Assembly: GCA_021779535.1 (NCBI GenBank)
Contig: JAJYAM010000003.1
Span: 1 to 64,000, forward strand
DNA from: Pseudomonadota bacterium
Lineage (GTDB): Bacteria > Pseudomonadota > Gammaproteobacteria > Steroidobacterales > Steroidobacteraceae
Length of the DNA stretch: 64,000 bases
Reading direction: 5' to 3'
Position 1 is the first letter of the stretch; the number at the start of each line of letters is the position of its first letter. Below the pieces are notes generated by a model. That model ran no database searches and had not been told where the DNA came from. It worked only from the letters and a program-made list of their open reading frames with translations. Shown in pieces: positions 33,809-42,023 of this stretch. Both the position numbers and the translations under genes were made by a program.

Positions 33809-35158
33809 ATGACCCGACCGGAATACCGCGCCGCGTTCTCGCTCGCGGCCGTGTTTTCGTTGCGGCTGCTGGGCTTGTTCATGATCTACCCGGTGTTCGC
33901 CGCGTACGCGCGCGGACTCGCCGGCGCGACGCCGTACACGATCGGTCTCGCACTCGGGATCTATGGCCTGAGCCAGGGCCTGCTGCAGATTCCGTTCGGC
34001 ATGTTGTCCGACCGGGTCGGCCGCAAGCCGATGATCGTGATCGGGCTGCTGATGTTCGCGGCCGGCAGCGCGATCGCCGCGCGAGCGACGACGATCGACG
34101 GCGTCATGCTCGGCCGGGTGCTGCAGGGTGCGGGCGCGGTCGGCGCCGTGATCCTCGCGCTGGTCGCGGACCTCACCCGCGAGGAGAGCCGCACGAAGGC
34201 GATGGCGATGGTCGGGATCACGATCGGCTTCTCGTTCATGCTCGCGCTGGTGACCGGTCCGGTCGTCGCCGGCATCGCCGGCGTCCCCGGCATCTTCTGG
34301 CTGATGGTCGCGCTCGCGCTGCTCGGCATCGTCGTGGTGCTGTTCGTCGTCCCGGCGCCCCAGGACTCGCACGTGCACCGCGATGCCGAGACGGTGCCCG
34401 GGATGCTGCTGTCGGTGCTGCGCAATCGCGAGCTGCTGCGCTTCGATTTCGGGATCTTCGCGCTGCACGCGATCCTCACCGCGAGTTTTCTGGTGATCCC
34501 CGGCCTGCTGCACGCGCAGCTGCGGGTCGACAGCCGCGATCAATGGATCGTGTACCTGCCCGTGCTGCTCGTGTCGGTCGCGGTGATGATCCCGGCGATC
34601 GTGGTCGCCGAGAAGCGGCGGCGGATGAAGGAGGTGTTCGTCGGCGCGGTCGCCGCGATCGCGGTGAGCCAACTGCTGCTGCTGCGCGCCGGACACAGCG
34701 TCGCGACGCTCCTGGCCGCGGTCACGCTGTTCTTCGCGGCCTTCAACGTCCTCGAGGCGAGCCTGCCGTCCCTGATCACCAAGACGGCCCCCCCGGCCGC
34801 GAAAGGCACCGCGACCGGGATCTACTCGAGTTTGCAATTCCTCGGGATATTCTTCGGCGGCGTCGCCGGCGGCTGGATCCACCAGGTCGCCCACGCGAAC
34901 GGCGTGTTCGCCGGCTCCGCGGCGATCGCGATCGGTTGGCTGCTGGTCGCCGCGACGATGCGGCGACCGAGTCACCTCACGATGCGGATCCTGCGGATCC
35001 CGGGCACGGGCGCGATCGACGAACGCAGCCTCGGCGAGCGTTTCCGGACGGTTGCGGGCGTCGCCGACGTCGCCGTCGTCGCGTCCGAGCGCGTTGCGTA
35101 CCTCAAGGTCGACGCCCGCGTCTTCGACGCGAAGCGCGCGCAGACGATCGCCGGCTAG
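33809..35158 (+). CDS. MFS transporter with C-terminal YAM domain (YajR-like)
   Basis: A 449-residue major facilitator with 12 predicted helices over residues 8-390. The MFS signature between helices 2 and 3 is clear (GMLSDRVGRKPMIVIG), and the helix-4 region LGRVLQGAGAVGAVI fits drug-efflux families. After helix 12 there is a soluble segment of about 60 residues (LRIPGTGAIDERSLGERF, DVAVVASERVAYLKVDARVF) that matches the ferredoxin-like YAM domain of E. coli YajR, whose total length (454) is almost the same. The substrate is unknown; drug or metabolite export by proton antiport is likely. A TATCAT box at 33702-33707 may be its -10 element. Confidence 0.88.
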   Translation: MTRPEYRAAFSLAAVFSLRLLGLFMIYPVFAAYARGLAGATPYTIGLALGIYGLSQGLLQIPFGMLSDRVGRKPMIVIGLLMFAAGSAIAARATTIDGVMLGRVLQGAGAVGAVILALVADLTREESRTKAMAMVGITIGFSFMLALVTGPVVAGIAGVPGIFWLMVALALLGIVVVLFVVPAPQDSHVHRDAETVPGMLLSVLRNRELLRFDFGIFALHAILTASFLVIPGLLHAQLRVDSRDQWIVYLPVLLVSVAVMIPAIVVAEKRRRMKEVFVGAVAAIAVSQLLLLRAGHSVATLLAAVTLFFAAFNVLEASLPSLITKTAPPAAKGTATGIYSSLQFLGIFFGGVAGGWIHQVAHANGVFAGSAAIAIGWLLVAATMRRPSHLTMRILRIPGTGAIDERSLGERFRTVAGVADVAVVASERVAYLKVDARVFDAKRAQTIAG

Positions 35159-35189
35159 CGACGCCGGAGCCGCCCGGAATCCGGCGCGT

Positions 35190-35594
35190 TCACAGCGCGT
35201 TGAACAAGCTGCCGACGAGGTCGCTCGCGAGGCCGAACCCGGCGCCCATGCCGAGCCCCGACATCACGTTGCCCATGAATCCGCCTCCGCCGCTCGCCGC
35301 ATAGGGCTGGGCGCTCCAGCCGCGCGGCTGCATCGTCGCCTGCGGCATCGACGCCACGTGGCTCTCGAGCGCGTGGATGTATTGGGCCATCTGCTCGATC
35401 AGCGCGGTCGTCGTCTGGTTCTGCTTTTGCACCGCGAGCGCGGCCTCGCGCAGATCGAGCACCAGTTCCCGCGCGAGGGTCGGATCCGTGATCTTGCTCT
35501 GCAACTTGTCGGCCAGCCCCTTGACCCCCTGCGCGACCTGATCCGCCTGAGTCTGTAGCTGGATCGCCTGGTTCTCGGCTGTCTGATAATCCAT
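35190..35594 (-). CDS. Small helical protein with glycine-rich hydrophobic tail, unknown function
   Basis: A 134-residue protein. Residues 1-80 are helical and Gln-rich with heptad character (ENQAIQLQTQADQVAQGVKG, REAALAVQKQNQTTTALIEQ), predicting a coiled coil. A short Met/Pro/Gln linker leads to a C-terminal segment rich in Gly, Met and Phe (GGGGFMGNVMSGLGMGAGFG) that could insert in or lie against a membrane. No signal peptide is visible. I do not recognise a named family. AGGAG lies 11 bases before ATG 35594. It is convergent with the YajR-like gene, 31 bases apart. Confidence 0.6.
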   Translation of the reverse strand: MDYQTAENQAIQLQTQADQVAQGVKGLADKLQSKITDPTLARELVLDLREAALAVQKQNQTTTALIEQMAQYIHALESHVASMPQATMQPRGWSAQPYAASGGGGFMGNVMSGLGMGAGFGLASDLVGSLFNAL

Positions 35595-35740
35595 GGTGCC
35601 GTGCTCTCCTGAGGTGGTGTTTCGAGACCCTGCCGACGGGTCCGGATGCTGCGATTCGATCGCACCGAGACGGGATGGTTCCGCGATCCGGCGGCGGGGA
35701 CCGCGCGCCGGACCGTCGAATCATCGATGCCATGCGCCCG

Positions 35741-37765
35741 TCACCAGATCGGCACGCGCTGGTTCGGCGGCAGGTACATCTTGTCGCCGGGCTTCACGTC
35801 GAACGCCCGGTAGAACCCGGCCTGGTTGCGCAGCGGCGCCGTGCCGCGCACGTACGGCGGCGAGTGCGGATCGGTCTTCAGCCACAGGATCTGCTGCGCG
35901 CGGCGCACCTTGCCCCGCCACATCTGCACGAAACCGTAATACAAGCGCTGATCGCCGGTCATCCCGTCGATCACCGGCGCCGGACGGCCATGCAGCGCGA
36001 GATGGTAGGCCTGGTACGCGATCGCCAGGCCGGAATTGTCCGCGATGTTCTCCCCGAGCGTGAGCTTGCCGTTCACGTGGAACCCCGGCACGGGCTCGTA
36101 ACGGGAATACTGGGCGACCAGCGCCCGCGTCTTCGCGGCGAACTTGGCGTGGTCCGCCGGCGTCATCCAGTCGTGCAGATTGCCGTTCGCGTCGAACTGA
36201 CTGCCTTCGTCGTCGAAGCCGTGGCTGATCTCGTGGCCGATCACCGCGCCGATCGCGCCGTAGTTGGCGGCTTCGTCGGCGTTCACGTCGAAGAACGGCG
36301 GCTGCAGGATCGCCGCCGGGAACACGACCTCGTTCATCGTCGGATCGTAGTACGCATTGACCGTCTGCGGGCTCATGTCCCATTCGGTGCGGTCGATCGG
36401 CTTGCCGAGCTTCGAGCGCTCGCGCCGGAACTCGAACTCGGTCGCGCGGACGACGTTGCCGTACAGGTCGTCGCGACGGATCGAGAGCGCGCCGTAGTCG
36501 CGCCACTTGTCCGGATAGCCGATCTTGATCGCGAGCTTGTCGAGCTTCGCGAACGCGCCGACGCGCGACGGCGGGCTCATCCAGTCGAGCTTGGCGATGT
36601 CGGCCCGATAGGCTTCGATCAGGTGATGCACCAGCGCGAGCATCCGCGCCTTGTTGCGCGGCGGAAAATACCGGGCGACGTACAGTTTCCCGAGCGCCTC
36701 GCCCATCGCGACGTCGATGAGCGAGAGGCCGCGCTGCCAGCGGGGCCGGTTCACCTCGGTGCCCTTCAGCACCGTGCCCTCGAACGCGAACCGCCGTCGG
36801 ACGAACGTCTGCGAAAGGTAGGGCGCGGCCGACGACAGCACCCGCCAGCGGAAGTACGCCTTCCACACCGGGAGCGGCGTGGTCTCGATCAGCCGGCCGA
36901 GCCCGGTGAAGTAGCTCGGCTGGCTCACGATCACGTAGTCCACCTTGCCCGCGAGGCCGGTGTCCCGGAGGTACTCGGGCCAATCGTAGCCGCCCATCAG
37001 GCGCGGCAGATCGGCGAGGCTCGTCTTGTTGTAGGTCTTCACCGGATCGCGGTTCGCGACCGGCGACCACTGGAGCTTCGCGAGCGCCGTTTCCAGCTGC
37101 ATGATCTCGGCGGCGCTGCGCGCCGGGTGAGCGAGGCCCGCGAGGCGGAACATCGCCTGCACGTAGCGCAGGTAGGCCGCGCGCGTCGCGACCAGCTTCG
37201 GCGCCCGGCTGAGGTAGTAGTCGCGGTTCGGCAGGCCGAGGCCGCCCTGCGCGAGGTACACCGCGTAGCGGGTGGAAGCGCGCGAGTCCTGTGCGATCCC
37301 GGCGTCGAAGGGCGCATCCGCGACCGATTCGTTGTAATGCGCGATCAACGCGGCGATGCCGCGCTTGTCGGTGAGCGCATCGATCCGCCGCAGCTCGCCC
37401 TCGATCGGCGACACCCCGAGCGCATCGACGCGCGCGACGTCCATGTAGCTTGCATAGAGGTCGGCGACCTTGCGCGCCTCGGGATCCCGGGCGCCGCCCG
37501 CGAGCAATCCGGCGACGATCGTCTTCAACTGCTTCTGGGTCTCGTCGTTCACCAGGGTGAACATCGAATACGCGGACTTGTCGGCCGGGATCCGGAAGTC
37601 CTCGAGCCACTTGCCGTTCAAGTGCCGATAGATGTCGTCCTGGGGCCGCACGTTCGGCAGCACGTAGCGCAGGTCGATGCCGGACGACGGCATCGACGCC
37701 GCGTGCGCACCGGGTGTCGAGAACAGGCACGCCGCGCTCGCGGCAAGGATCGTTCTTCTCAGCAT
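35741..37765 (-). CDS. Exported M13 (neprilysin/PepO-like) zinc metallopeptidase
   Basis: A 674-residue peptidase with a signal peptide (residues 1-23). The zinc site is H511-E512-I-S-H515 in GHEISHGFDDEG, with the third ligand E572 in GENIADNSG and the usual NAYYDPTMNEVVFPAAI stretch before it. The C-terminal RGTAPLRNQAGFYRAFDV is the conserved substrate-binding and structural end of M13 enzymes. It should cleave oligopeptides in the periplasm. ATG 37765 is preferred because GGAGG lies six bases upstream; an in-frame ATG five codons earlier has no ribosome site. It starts 11 bases after the histidine-kinase stop on the same strand, so it probably belongs to that operon. Confidence 0.92.
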   Translation of the reverse strand: MLRRTILAASAACLFSTPGAHAASMPSSGIDLRYVLPNVRPQDDIYRHLNGKWLEDFRIPADKSAYSMFTLVNDETQKQLKTIVAGLLAGGARDPEARKVADLYASYMDVARVDALGVSPIEGELRRIDALTDKRGIAALIAHYNESVADAPFDAGIAQDSRASTRYAVYLAQGGLGLPNRDYYLSRAPKLVATRAAYLRYVQAMFRLAGLAHPARSAAEIMQLETALAKLQWSPVANRDPVKTYNKTSLADLPRLMGGYDWPEYLRDTGLAGKVDYVIVSQPSYFTGLGRLIETTPLPVWKAYFRWRVLSSAAPYLSQTFVRRRFAFEGTVLKGTEVNRPRWQRGLSLIDVAMGEALGKLYVARYFPPRNKARMLALVHHLIEAYRADIAKLDWMSPPSRVGAFAKLDKLAIKIGYPDKWRDYGALSIRRDDLYGNVVRATEFEFRRERSKLGKPIDRTEWDMSPQTVNAYYDPTMNEVVFPAAILQPPFFDVNADEAANYGAIGAVIGHEISHGFDDEGSQFDANGNLHDWMTPADHAKFAAKTRALVAQYSRYEPVPGFHVNGKLTLGENIADNSGLAIAYQAYHLALHGRPAPVIDGMTGDQRLYYGFVQMWRGKVRRAQQILWLKTDPHSPPYVRGTAPLRNQAGFYRAFDVKPGDKMYLPPNQRVPIW

Positions 37766-37776
37766 CGCAACCTCCA

Positions 37777-39153
37777 TCAAACGGCGAATTTCAACGACAC
37801 CCGCAGACCGGGATCGGCGTCCGCGAGCACGAGCCGGGCTCCGTGCAGCTTCGTGACCGCCGCGACCAACGACAGCCCGAGTCCCGACCCCGGCACTTTA
37901 CGCGCCTCGTCGAGCCGTACGCGACGCCCTAACACGAGTTCGCGCTTGTCGGCCGGAATCCCGGGCCCGTCGTCCTCGACCGTGATCTCGGACCCGGTCG
38001 CGTCGTTGCGCAGGAACACCCGCACGTGCCCGCCGGCCGGCGTGAACTTGATCGCGTTGTCGAGCAGGTTCGCGAGCGCCTGCGCGAGCAGCTGCCGGCT
38101 GCCCTGGATGTGGACTCCGGCGGCCACCTCGCTGCGCAGCTCGATGCCGCGCTCTTCCGTGACCGGCGCGTACAGCTCGACGATGCTCGCGACCAGCGCC
38201 GACAGGTCGACCGCCTCGCGGGCGACGGTGCCGGTCTCCGCGAGCGCGATCCGCAGCAGCGCATCCAGGGTGCTGCGCATCCGGTCCACCTCGGCGGTGA
38301 CCCGTTCGAGCACGCGCCGTTCGGGGGAATCCTTGCCGAGACCCGCGAGCGCCGCCTCCGCGGTCGATTGCAGCCGGTTCAAGGGCGTGCGCAGATCGTG
38401 CGCGGCGCTGTCGAGGACCGTGCGCATGCCGAGCGTGAGCTGCTCGATCTTGTCGAGCATCCCGTTGATCTCCCTGGCCAGCGTGTTCAGCTCGTCCTCG
38501 GCGTCGCGGACCGGGAGACGGCGCGACAGGTCGCCGCGCATGATCTGGGTCGCGACCGCGGAGATCGCCCCGGCATGCGCGAGGATCCGTCGCCCCATCC
38601 AGATGCCGCCGCCGATGCCGATCAGCATCGTCGAGACGACCGCGGCGACGAGTCCGCGCATCATCAGGTTCTTCACGTCCTGGCGTTCTTGCACGTCGTG
38701 GCCGACCAGCATCCGGTATCCCCCCGGCAACGGGAACCGCTGCGCGCGGACCTCGTGGACCCGGGTTTGATCGCCATACGGCACGATCGCCTTGAATTGG
38801 ATCCACTTGCCCTCGCCCGGCGGGATCGTCGGCCACGCCGGCAGGTTCCCGGCGACCGGACGCATCCGCGGATCGACCATCAGGTACACCGCGCCCCGCA
38901 CGTCCTGGGTGTGCGAGCGCTGCTCGACCAGGTCGATGAAATCGCTGCGCGAGAGCACGAGGTACTGCTCGCGCAAGCCCTGCACCTCCGCCTCGATCAG
39001 GTTGTCGGTGCTGCCGTCGATGACCCGCGACACCGCGAAATAGACGCCGCTGAGGAGTGCGACGGTGCCGAGCGCGAACGCGATCGAGTACACGATCGCG
39101 ATCCGGAACGGCGAGCTGGTGAGGACCCCCAGGAAGCCCTGTTCCTGGTCCAC
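37777..39153 (-). CDS. Membrane sensor histidine kinase (HAMP, HisKA, HATPase)
   Basis: A 458-residue kinase with TM1 at about 16-40 and TM2 at 167-188 flanking a periplasmic sensor of some 125 residues (DNLIEAEVQGLREQYLVLSR through PLPGGYRMLV). A HAMP linker follows (RRILAHAGAISAVATQIM), then the H box SAAHDLRTPLNRL with H252, and an ATP-binding domain with N box (ALANLLDNAIKF), G1 (VEDDGPGIP) and G2 (GSGLGLSLVAAV). The start is GTG 39153, sharing one base with the response-regulator stop (TAGTG). It should phosphorylate the upstream-encoded regulator. The signal is unknown. Confidence 0.93.
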   Translation of the reverse strand: MDQEQGFLGVLTSSPFRIAIVYSIAFALGTVALLSGVYFAVSRVIDGSTDNLIEAEVQGLREQYLVLSRSDFIDLVEQRSHTQDVRGAVYLMVDPRMRPVAGNLPAWPTIPPGEGKWIQFKAIVPYGDQTRVHEVRAQRFPLPGGYRMLVGHDVQERQDVKNLMMRGLVAAVVSTMLIGIGGGIWMGRRILAHAGAISAVATQIMRGDLSRRLPVRDAEDELNTLAREINGMLDKIEQLTLGMRTVLDSAAHDLRTPLNRLQSTAEAALAGLGKDSPERRVLERVTAEVDRMRSTLDALLRIALAETGTVAREAVDLSALVASIVELYAPVTEERGIELRSEVAAGVHIQGSRQLLAQALANLLDNAIKFTPAGGHVRVFLRNDATGSEITVEDDGPGIPADKRELVLGRRVRLDEARKVPGSGLGLSLVAAVTKLHGARLVLADADPGLRVSLKFAV

Positions 39154-39836
39154 TAGTCTTCTTCGCTGAGGCTGTATCCGGCGCCGCGAACCGTATGCAG
39201 CAGGGGTTTGTCGAAATCCTTGTCGATCGCCTGCCGCAAGCGGCTGATATGCACGTCGATCACGTTCGTCTGCGGGTCGAAGTGGTAGTCCCAGACCCCC
39301 TCGAGCAGCATCGTGCGGGTGACCACCTGGCCGCTGTGGCGCATCAGGAACTCGAGCAGCTGGAACTCCCGCGCGGTCAGCTCGATCTTCTTGCCGCCGC
39401 GCGTGACCCGCCGCGTCATCCGGTCGAGTTCCAGATCCGCGAGCTTCAGCTTGGTCGCGGCCTCGCCGCTGCCGAGTTCGGCGCGGCGCGCGAGCGCGTC
39501 GATCCGGGCCAGCAGCTCGGACACGTGGTACGGCTTGGTGAGGTAATCGTCGCCGCCGGCGCGCAGACCCGTGATGCGGTCGTCGACGTCGCCGAGCGCG
39601 CTCAGGATCAGCACCGGGAACTTGCGTCCGGTCGCCCGCAGGGACTGCACCAATGCGAGTCCGTCGAGCTTCGGCAGCATCCGATCGACGATCACGAGAT
39701 CCAGCGCGATCGACGATGCGAGGTGCAATCCCTCGAGTCCGTCCGCCGCGACGTCGACCGTATGGCCGACCTCGCGCAGGGCCTTCGCGAGATAGTCCCT
39801 CGCGACCTGGTCATCCTCGACGATCAATATGTGCAT
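39153..39836 (-). CDS. OmpR/PhoB-family response regulator
   Basis: A 227-residue two-domain regulator. The receiver domain has the acidic pair D8/D9, phospho-acceptor D51 in VIVDRMLPKLDG, S79, and K101 in DYLTKPYHVSELLARI. The C-terminal winged helix has FQLLEFLMRHSGQVVTR and VIDVHISRLRQAIDK. It is first in the regulator / kinase / M13 peptidase set, which suggests control of envelope or peptide-degrading functions and autoregulation. ATG 39836 has a weak GAAAG ribosome site. About 230 bases separate it from the divergent polyene-type cluster; this interval should contain promoters for both, but I see no clear -35/-10 pair in it. Confidence 0.94.
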   Translation of the reverse strand: MHILIVEDDQVARDYLAKALREVGHTVDVAADGLEGLHLASSIALDLVIVDRMLPKLDGLALVQSLRATGRKFPVLILSALGDVDDRITGLRAGGDDYLTKPYHVSELLARIDALARRAELGSGEAATKLKLADLELDRMTRRVTRGGKKIELTAREFQLLEFLMRHSGQVVTRTMLLEGVWDYHFDPQTNVIDVHISRLRQAIDKDFDKPLLHTVRGAGYSLSEED

Positions 39837-40064
39837 GCTTGAACCGCTTTCGGGAATCGCGGCGACCGCGGTCGCCGCCGCGCGACGCCTGGAGCCGTCC
39901 GTCGGTCCCATATAAGATGGGAAATCTATGACGTCGCAGAGGATGCCGCAAGCCGTACGCGCCGGGAGCGGGACCCGGAGGTCGCGCGGCGGGCGCGCGT
40001 CGCCGCCGGCCGGCGGCCGGATCCCGGCGCCGCGCGGGTGACCGTCCGTCGCCGCGGGCAACTC

Positions 40065-40829
40065 ATGGCGAATCCGCTGCGGGCCGCTTACGAAGCACTG
40101 ATCTACGCCGCGACGCTCGCATTCCTCGCGATCTTGTCGTTCACCTGGTCGACCTGCGCCTGGCTGCTGTGGCCCGTGCTCCCGGAGAGGATCGGGACCG
40201 TGATCGGCCGGCGCGCGATCATGACCGGCTTCCGGTTCTACGCGTGGCTGTTGTCGATCGCCGGTGCCTACCGCTTCGATCTCGGCGATTTGAGCGGGTT
40301 GCGGGACGCGCCGCCGATGATCCTCGCGCCGAACCACCCGACGCTGCTCGACGCGCCGGTGATCCTCGGCCGGTTCCCGAATCTCGCGTGCGTGATGAAG
40401 GCGAGCGTCGGCCGCAATCCGCTGTTCGGCGGGGGCGCCCGCCTCGCCCGCTACGTGAGCAACGACTCGCCGCGGCAGATGATCCGCGAGTCGGTCGAGG
40501 CCCTGCGCCGCGGCGGCCACTTGCTGCTGTTCCCCGAAGGCACGCGCACCGCGCGGCCGCCGATCGACGCGCTGGGCGGCGGCATCGGCGCGATCGCGAA
40601 ACGCGCCGGCGTGCCGATCCAAACGCTGCTGATCGAAACGGATTCACCGTTCCTCGGCAAGCGCTGGCGGCCGTCGCACCCGCCGCGCCTGCCGATCCAT
40701 TACCGGGCCCGGCTCGGCCGGCGATTCGCGCCGTGCAGCGACCCGGCCCGCCTGGTCGCCGACCTCGAGGCGTACTTCCGCGCCACGCTCGGCGACGCGG
40801 CGGCTGCGGCGCCGGCGGAACGGCACTGA
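40065..40829 (+). CDS. 1-acyl-sn-glycerol-3-phosphate acyltransferase-like (PlsC family)
   Basis: A 254-residue acyltransferase and first gene of the polyene-type cluster. The HX4D catalytic motif is in APNHPTLLDAPVIL, and the acyl-acceptor motif FPEGTRTARPP lies about 70 residues on. N-terminal hydrophobic segments (residues 8-36 and 50-65) place it at the inner membrane. In aryl polyene clusters PlsC-like enzymes are thought to attach the polyene acyl chain to a lipid anchor. The start could be ATG 40065 or GTG 40038; neither has a strong ribosome site. The glycosyltransferase gene starts three bases after its stop. Confidence 0.85.
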   Translation: MANPLRAAYEALIYAATLAFLAILSFTWSTCAWLLWPVLPERIGTVIGRRAIMTGFRFYAWLLSIAGAYRFDLGDLSGLRDAPPMILAPNHPTLLDAPVILGRFPNLACVMKASVGRNPLFGGGARLARYVSNDSPRQMIRESVEALRRGGHLLLFPEGTRTARPPIDALGGGIGAIAKRAGVPIQTLLIETDSPFLGKRWRPSHPPRLPIHYRARLGRRFAPCSDPARLVADLEAYFRATLGDAAAAAPAERH

Positions 40830-40832
40830 GCG

Positions 40833-41606
40833 ATGCCGGCGCGCTCCACGACCCATCTCGTGCTGATCCCGAGCTACGACCCCGGGATCCGGGTCTACGA
40901 GACCGTCCGGGCGGCGCGAGCGGCCTGGGACCCCGTCTGGGTCGTCGTCGACGGCAGCACGGACGGCAGCGCTGAGCGGCTCTCGGCGATCGCGGCCGGG
41001 GATCCCGGGCTGCGGGTGTTCGTATTGCCGCGAAACGCCGGCAAGGGCGCGGCGATCCTGCACGGCCTGCGCGCGGCGCACGCGCAAGGCTTCACGCACG
41101 CGCTCACGATGGACTCGGACGGCCAGCATCCGGCGGATCGCATTCCGGCGTTCATGGCGGTCTCCGCCGCGAGACCCGGCGCGATGGTGCTCGGGCGGCC
41201 CATATTCGATGCGAGCGCGCCGGCGCTGCGGGTTCGCGGGCGGCGGATCAGCAACGTGCTCACGAACCTCGAGACCTTGTGGAGCGGCATCGACGACTCG
41301 CTGTTCGGGTTCCGCGTGTACCCGGTCGCGCCGCTCCTCGGGATCATGCGCGCGCGCCGCTCGATGCGCCGGTTCGACTTCGACGCCGAGGCGGCGGTGC
41401 GCCTGCGCTGGCGGGGCGTCGAGGCGATCGGCCTGGACGCCGCGGTGCGCTATTTTTCGGCGGCCGACGGTGGCGTTTCGCACTTTCGCTACTGGCGCGA
41501 CAACGTGCGCCTGACCGCGATGCACCTGCGCCTGCTCGGCGGCTTTCTGCTGCGCCTGCCGTGGCTCGCCGCGCGACGGGTGCGACGGCGTCGCGAACCA
41601 TTATAA
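40833..41606 (+). CDS. Family 2 glycosyltransferase of the polyene-type cluster
   Basis: A 257-residue GT-A fold enzyme. The opening LVLIPSYDPGIRVYETVRA and WVVVDGSTDGSAERLSA form the nucleotide-sugar site, and LTMDSDGQHPADRIPAFM holds the D-x-D metal-binding motif. The acceptor part contains FRVYPVAPLLGIMRARRSMR and FDFDAEAAVRLRWRG, as in dolichol-phosphate-mannose-synthase-like GT2 proteins. There is no C-terminal membrane region. It may glycosylate the polyene lipid or its carrier, as proposed for xanthomonadin-type clusters. It is tightly spaced with the PlsC-like gene; a 40-base gap containing TATAAT separates it from the ACP gene. Confidence 0.87.
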   Translation: MPARSTTHLVLIPSYDPGIRVYETVRAARAAWDPVWVVVDGSTDGSAERLSAIAAGDPGLRVFVLPRNAGKGAAILHGLRAAHAQGFTHALTMDSDGQHPADRIPAFMAVSAARPGAMVLGRPIFDASAPALRVRGRRISNVLTNLETLWSGIDDSLFGFRVYPVAPLLGIMRARRSMRRFDFDAEAAVRLRWRGVEAIGLDAAVRYFSAADGGVSHFRYWRDNVRLTAMHLRLLGGFLLRLPWLAARRVRRRREPL

Positions 41607-41607
41607 T
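41602..41607 (+). promoter_or_regulatory. Consensus -10 box (TATAAT) before the ACP gene
   Basis: A perfect TATAAT spans the stop codon of the glycosyltransferase gene, 39 bases upstream of the ACP start, at the widest gap in the cluster. No good -35 lies 16-18 bases upstream. It may be an internal promoter separating PlsC-GT from the acyl-chain-building genes. Confidence 0.4.
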
Positions 41608-41646
41608 GACGGTCGTTTCCGGCATCTCGAGGCAACCGATCCCTCC

Positions 41647-41949
41647 ATGGCTGACCATGCGCCGCAGCTGCGCGAACCGACTCCATGCGCCGACGCCGCC
41701 TTGCAGCGCGAAATCGCCGCGCTGTTCGTCGAGTCGCTGAACCTGGACGTGACCGCCGACCAGATCGACCCGGACGCGCCTTTGTACGGCGAGGGTCTCG
41801 GCCTCGACTCGATCGACGTGCTCGAGATGGCGCTGGTCCTGTCGAAGAAATACGGGGTCCAGCTGCGCGCGAACGACGCCGAGGATCAACGCCTGTTTCG
41901 GTCGCTGCGCAGCCTCGCGGACTTCGTCGCGGCGCGGAGGGCGAAATGA
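41647..41949 (+). CDS. Acyl carrier protein of the polyene-type cluster
   Basis: A 100-residue ACP. Helix II starts with GLGLDSIDVLEMAL, where S55 is the site of 4'-phosphopantetheine attachment. The rest follows the four-helix ACP pattern (REIAALFVESLNLDVTADQI, KKYGVQLRANDAEDQRLF). It would carry the growing polyene chain between ketosynthase, reductase and dehydratase. Standard aryl polyene clusters have two ACPs; only this one is present here. Its TGA overlaps the ATG of a 25-codon reading frame. Confidence 0.92.
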   Translation: MADHAPQLREPTPCADAALQREIAALFVESLNLDVTADQIDPDAPLYGEGLGLDSIDVLEMALVLSKKYGVQLRANDAEDQRLFRSLRSLADFVAARRAK

Positions 41950-42023
41950 GGGTCGCCCGCGGCGGTCGCCGGGCCGCGATCGCCCGCTCGGGCTCGTCGA
42001 AGGTCGATCGCCCGCGCGAGTGA
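41946..42023 (+). CDS. Possible 25-residue basic micropeptide coupled to ACP and ligase genes
   Basis: ATG 41946 overlaps the ACP stop (ATGA), and the TGA at 42021-42023 overlaps the GTG start of the ligase (GTGA), exactly the junction type used at most other gene borders in this cluster. The product begins MRVARGGRRAA and ends SSKVDRPRE, with seven Arg and one Lys, no hydrophobic helix and no recognised domain. It may be a genuine peptide, or a short frame whose only job is to carry ribosomes across the 70-base gap. Codon use is like its neighbours. It is too short to judge by composition. Confidence 0.35.
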   Translation: MRVARGGRRAAIARSGSSKVDRPRE

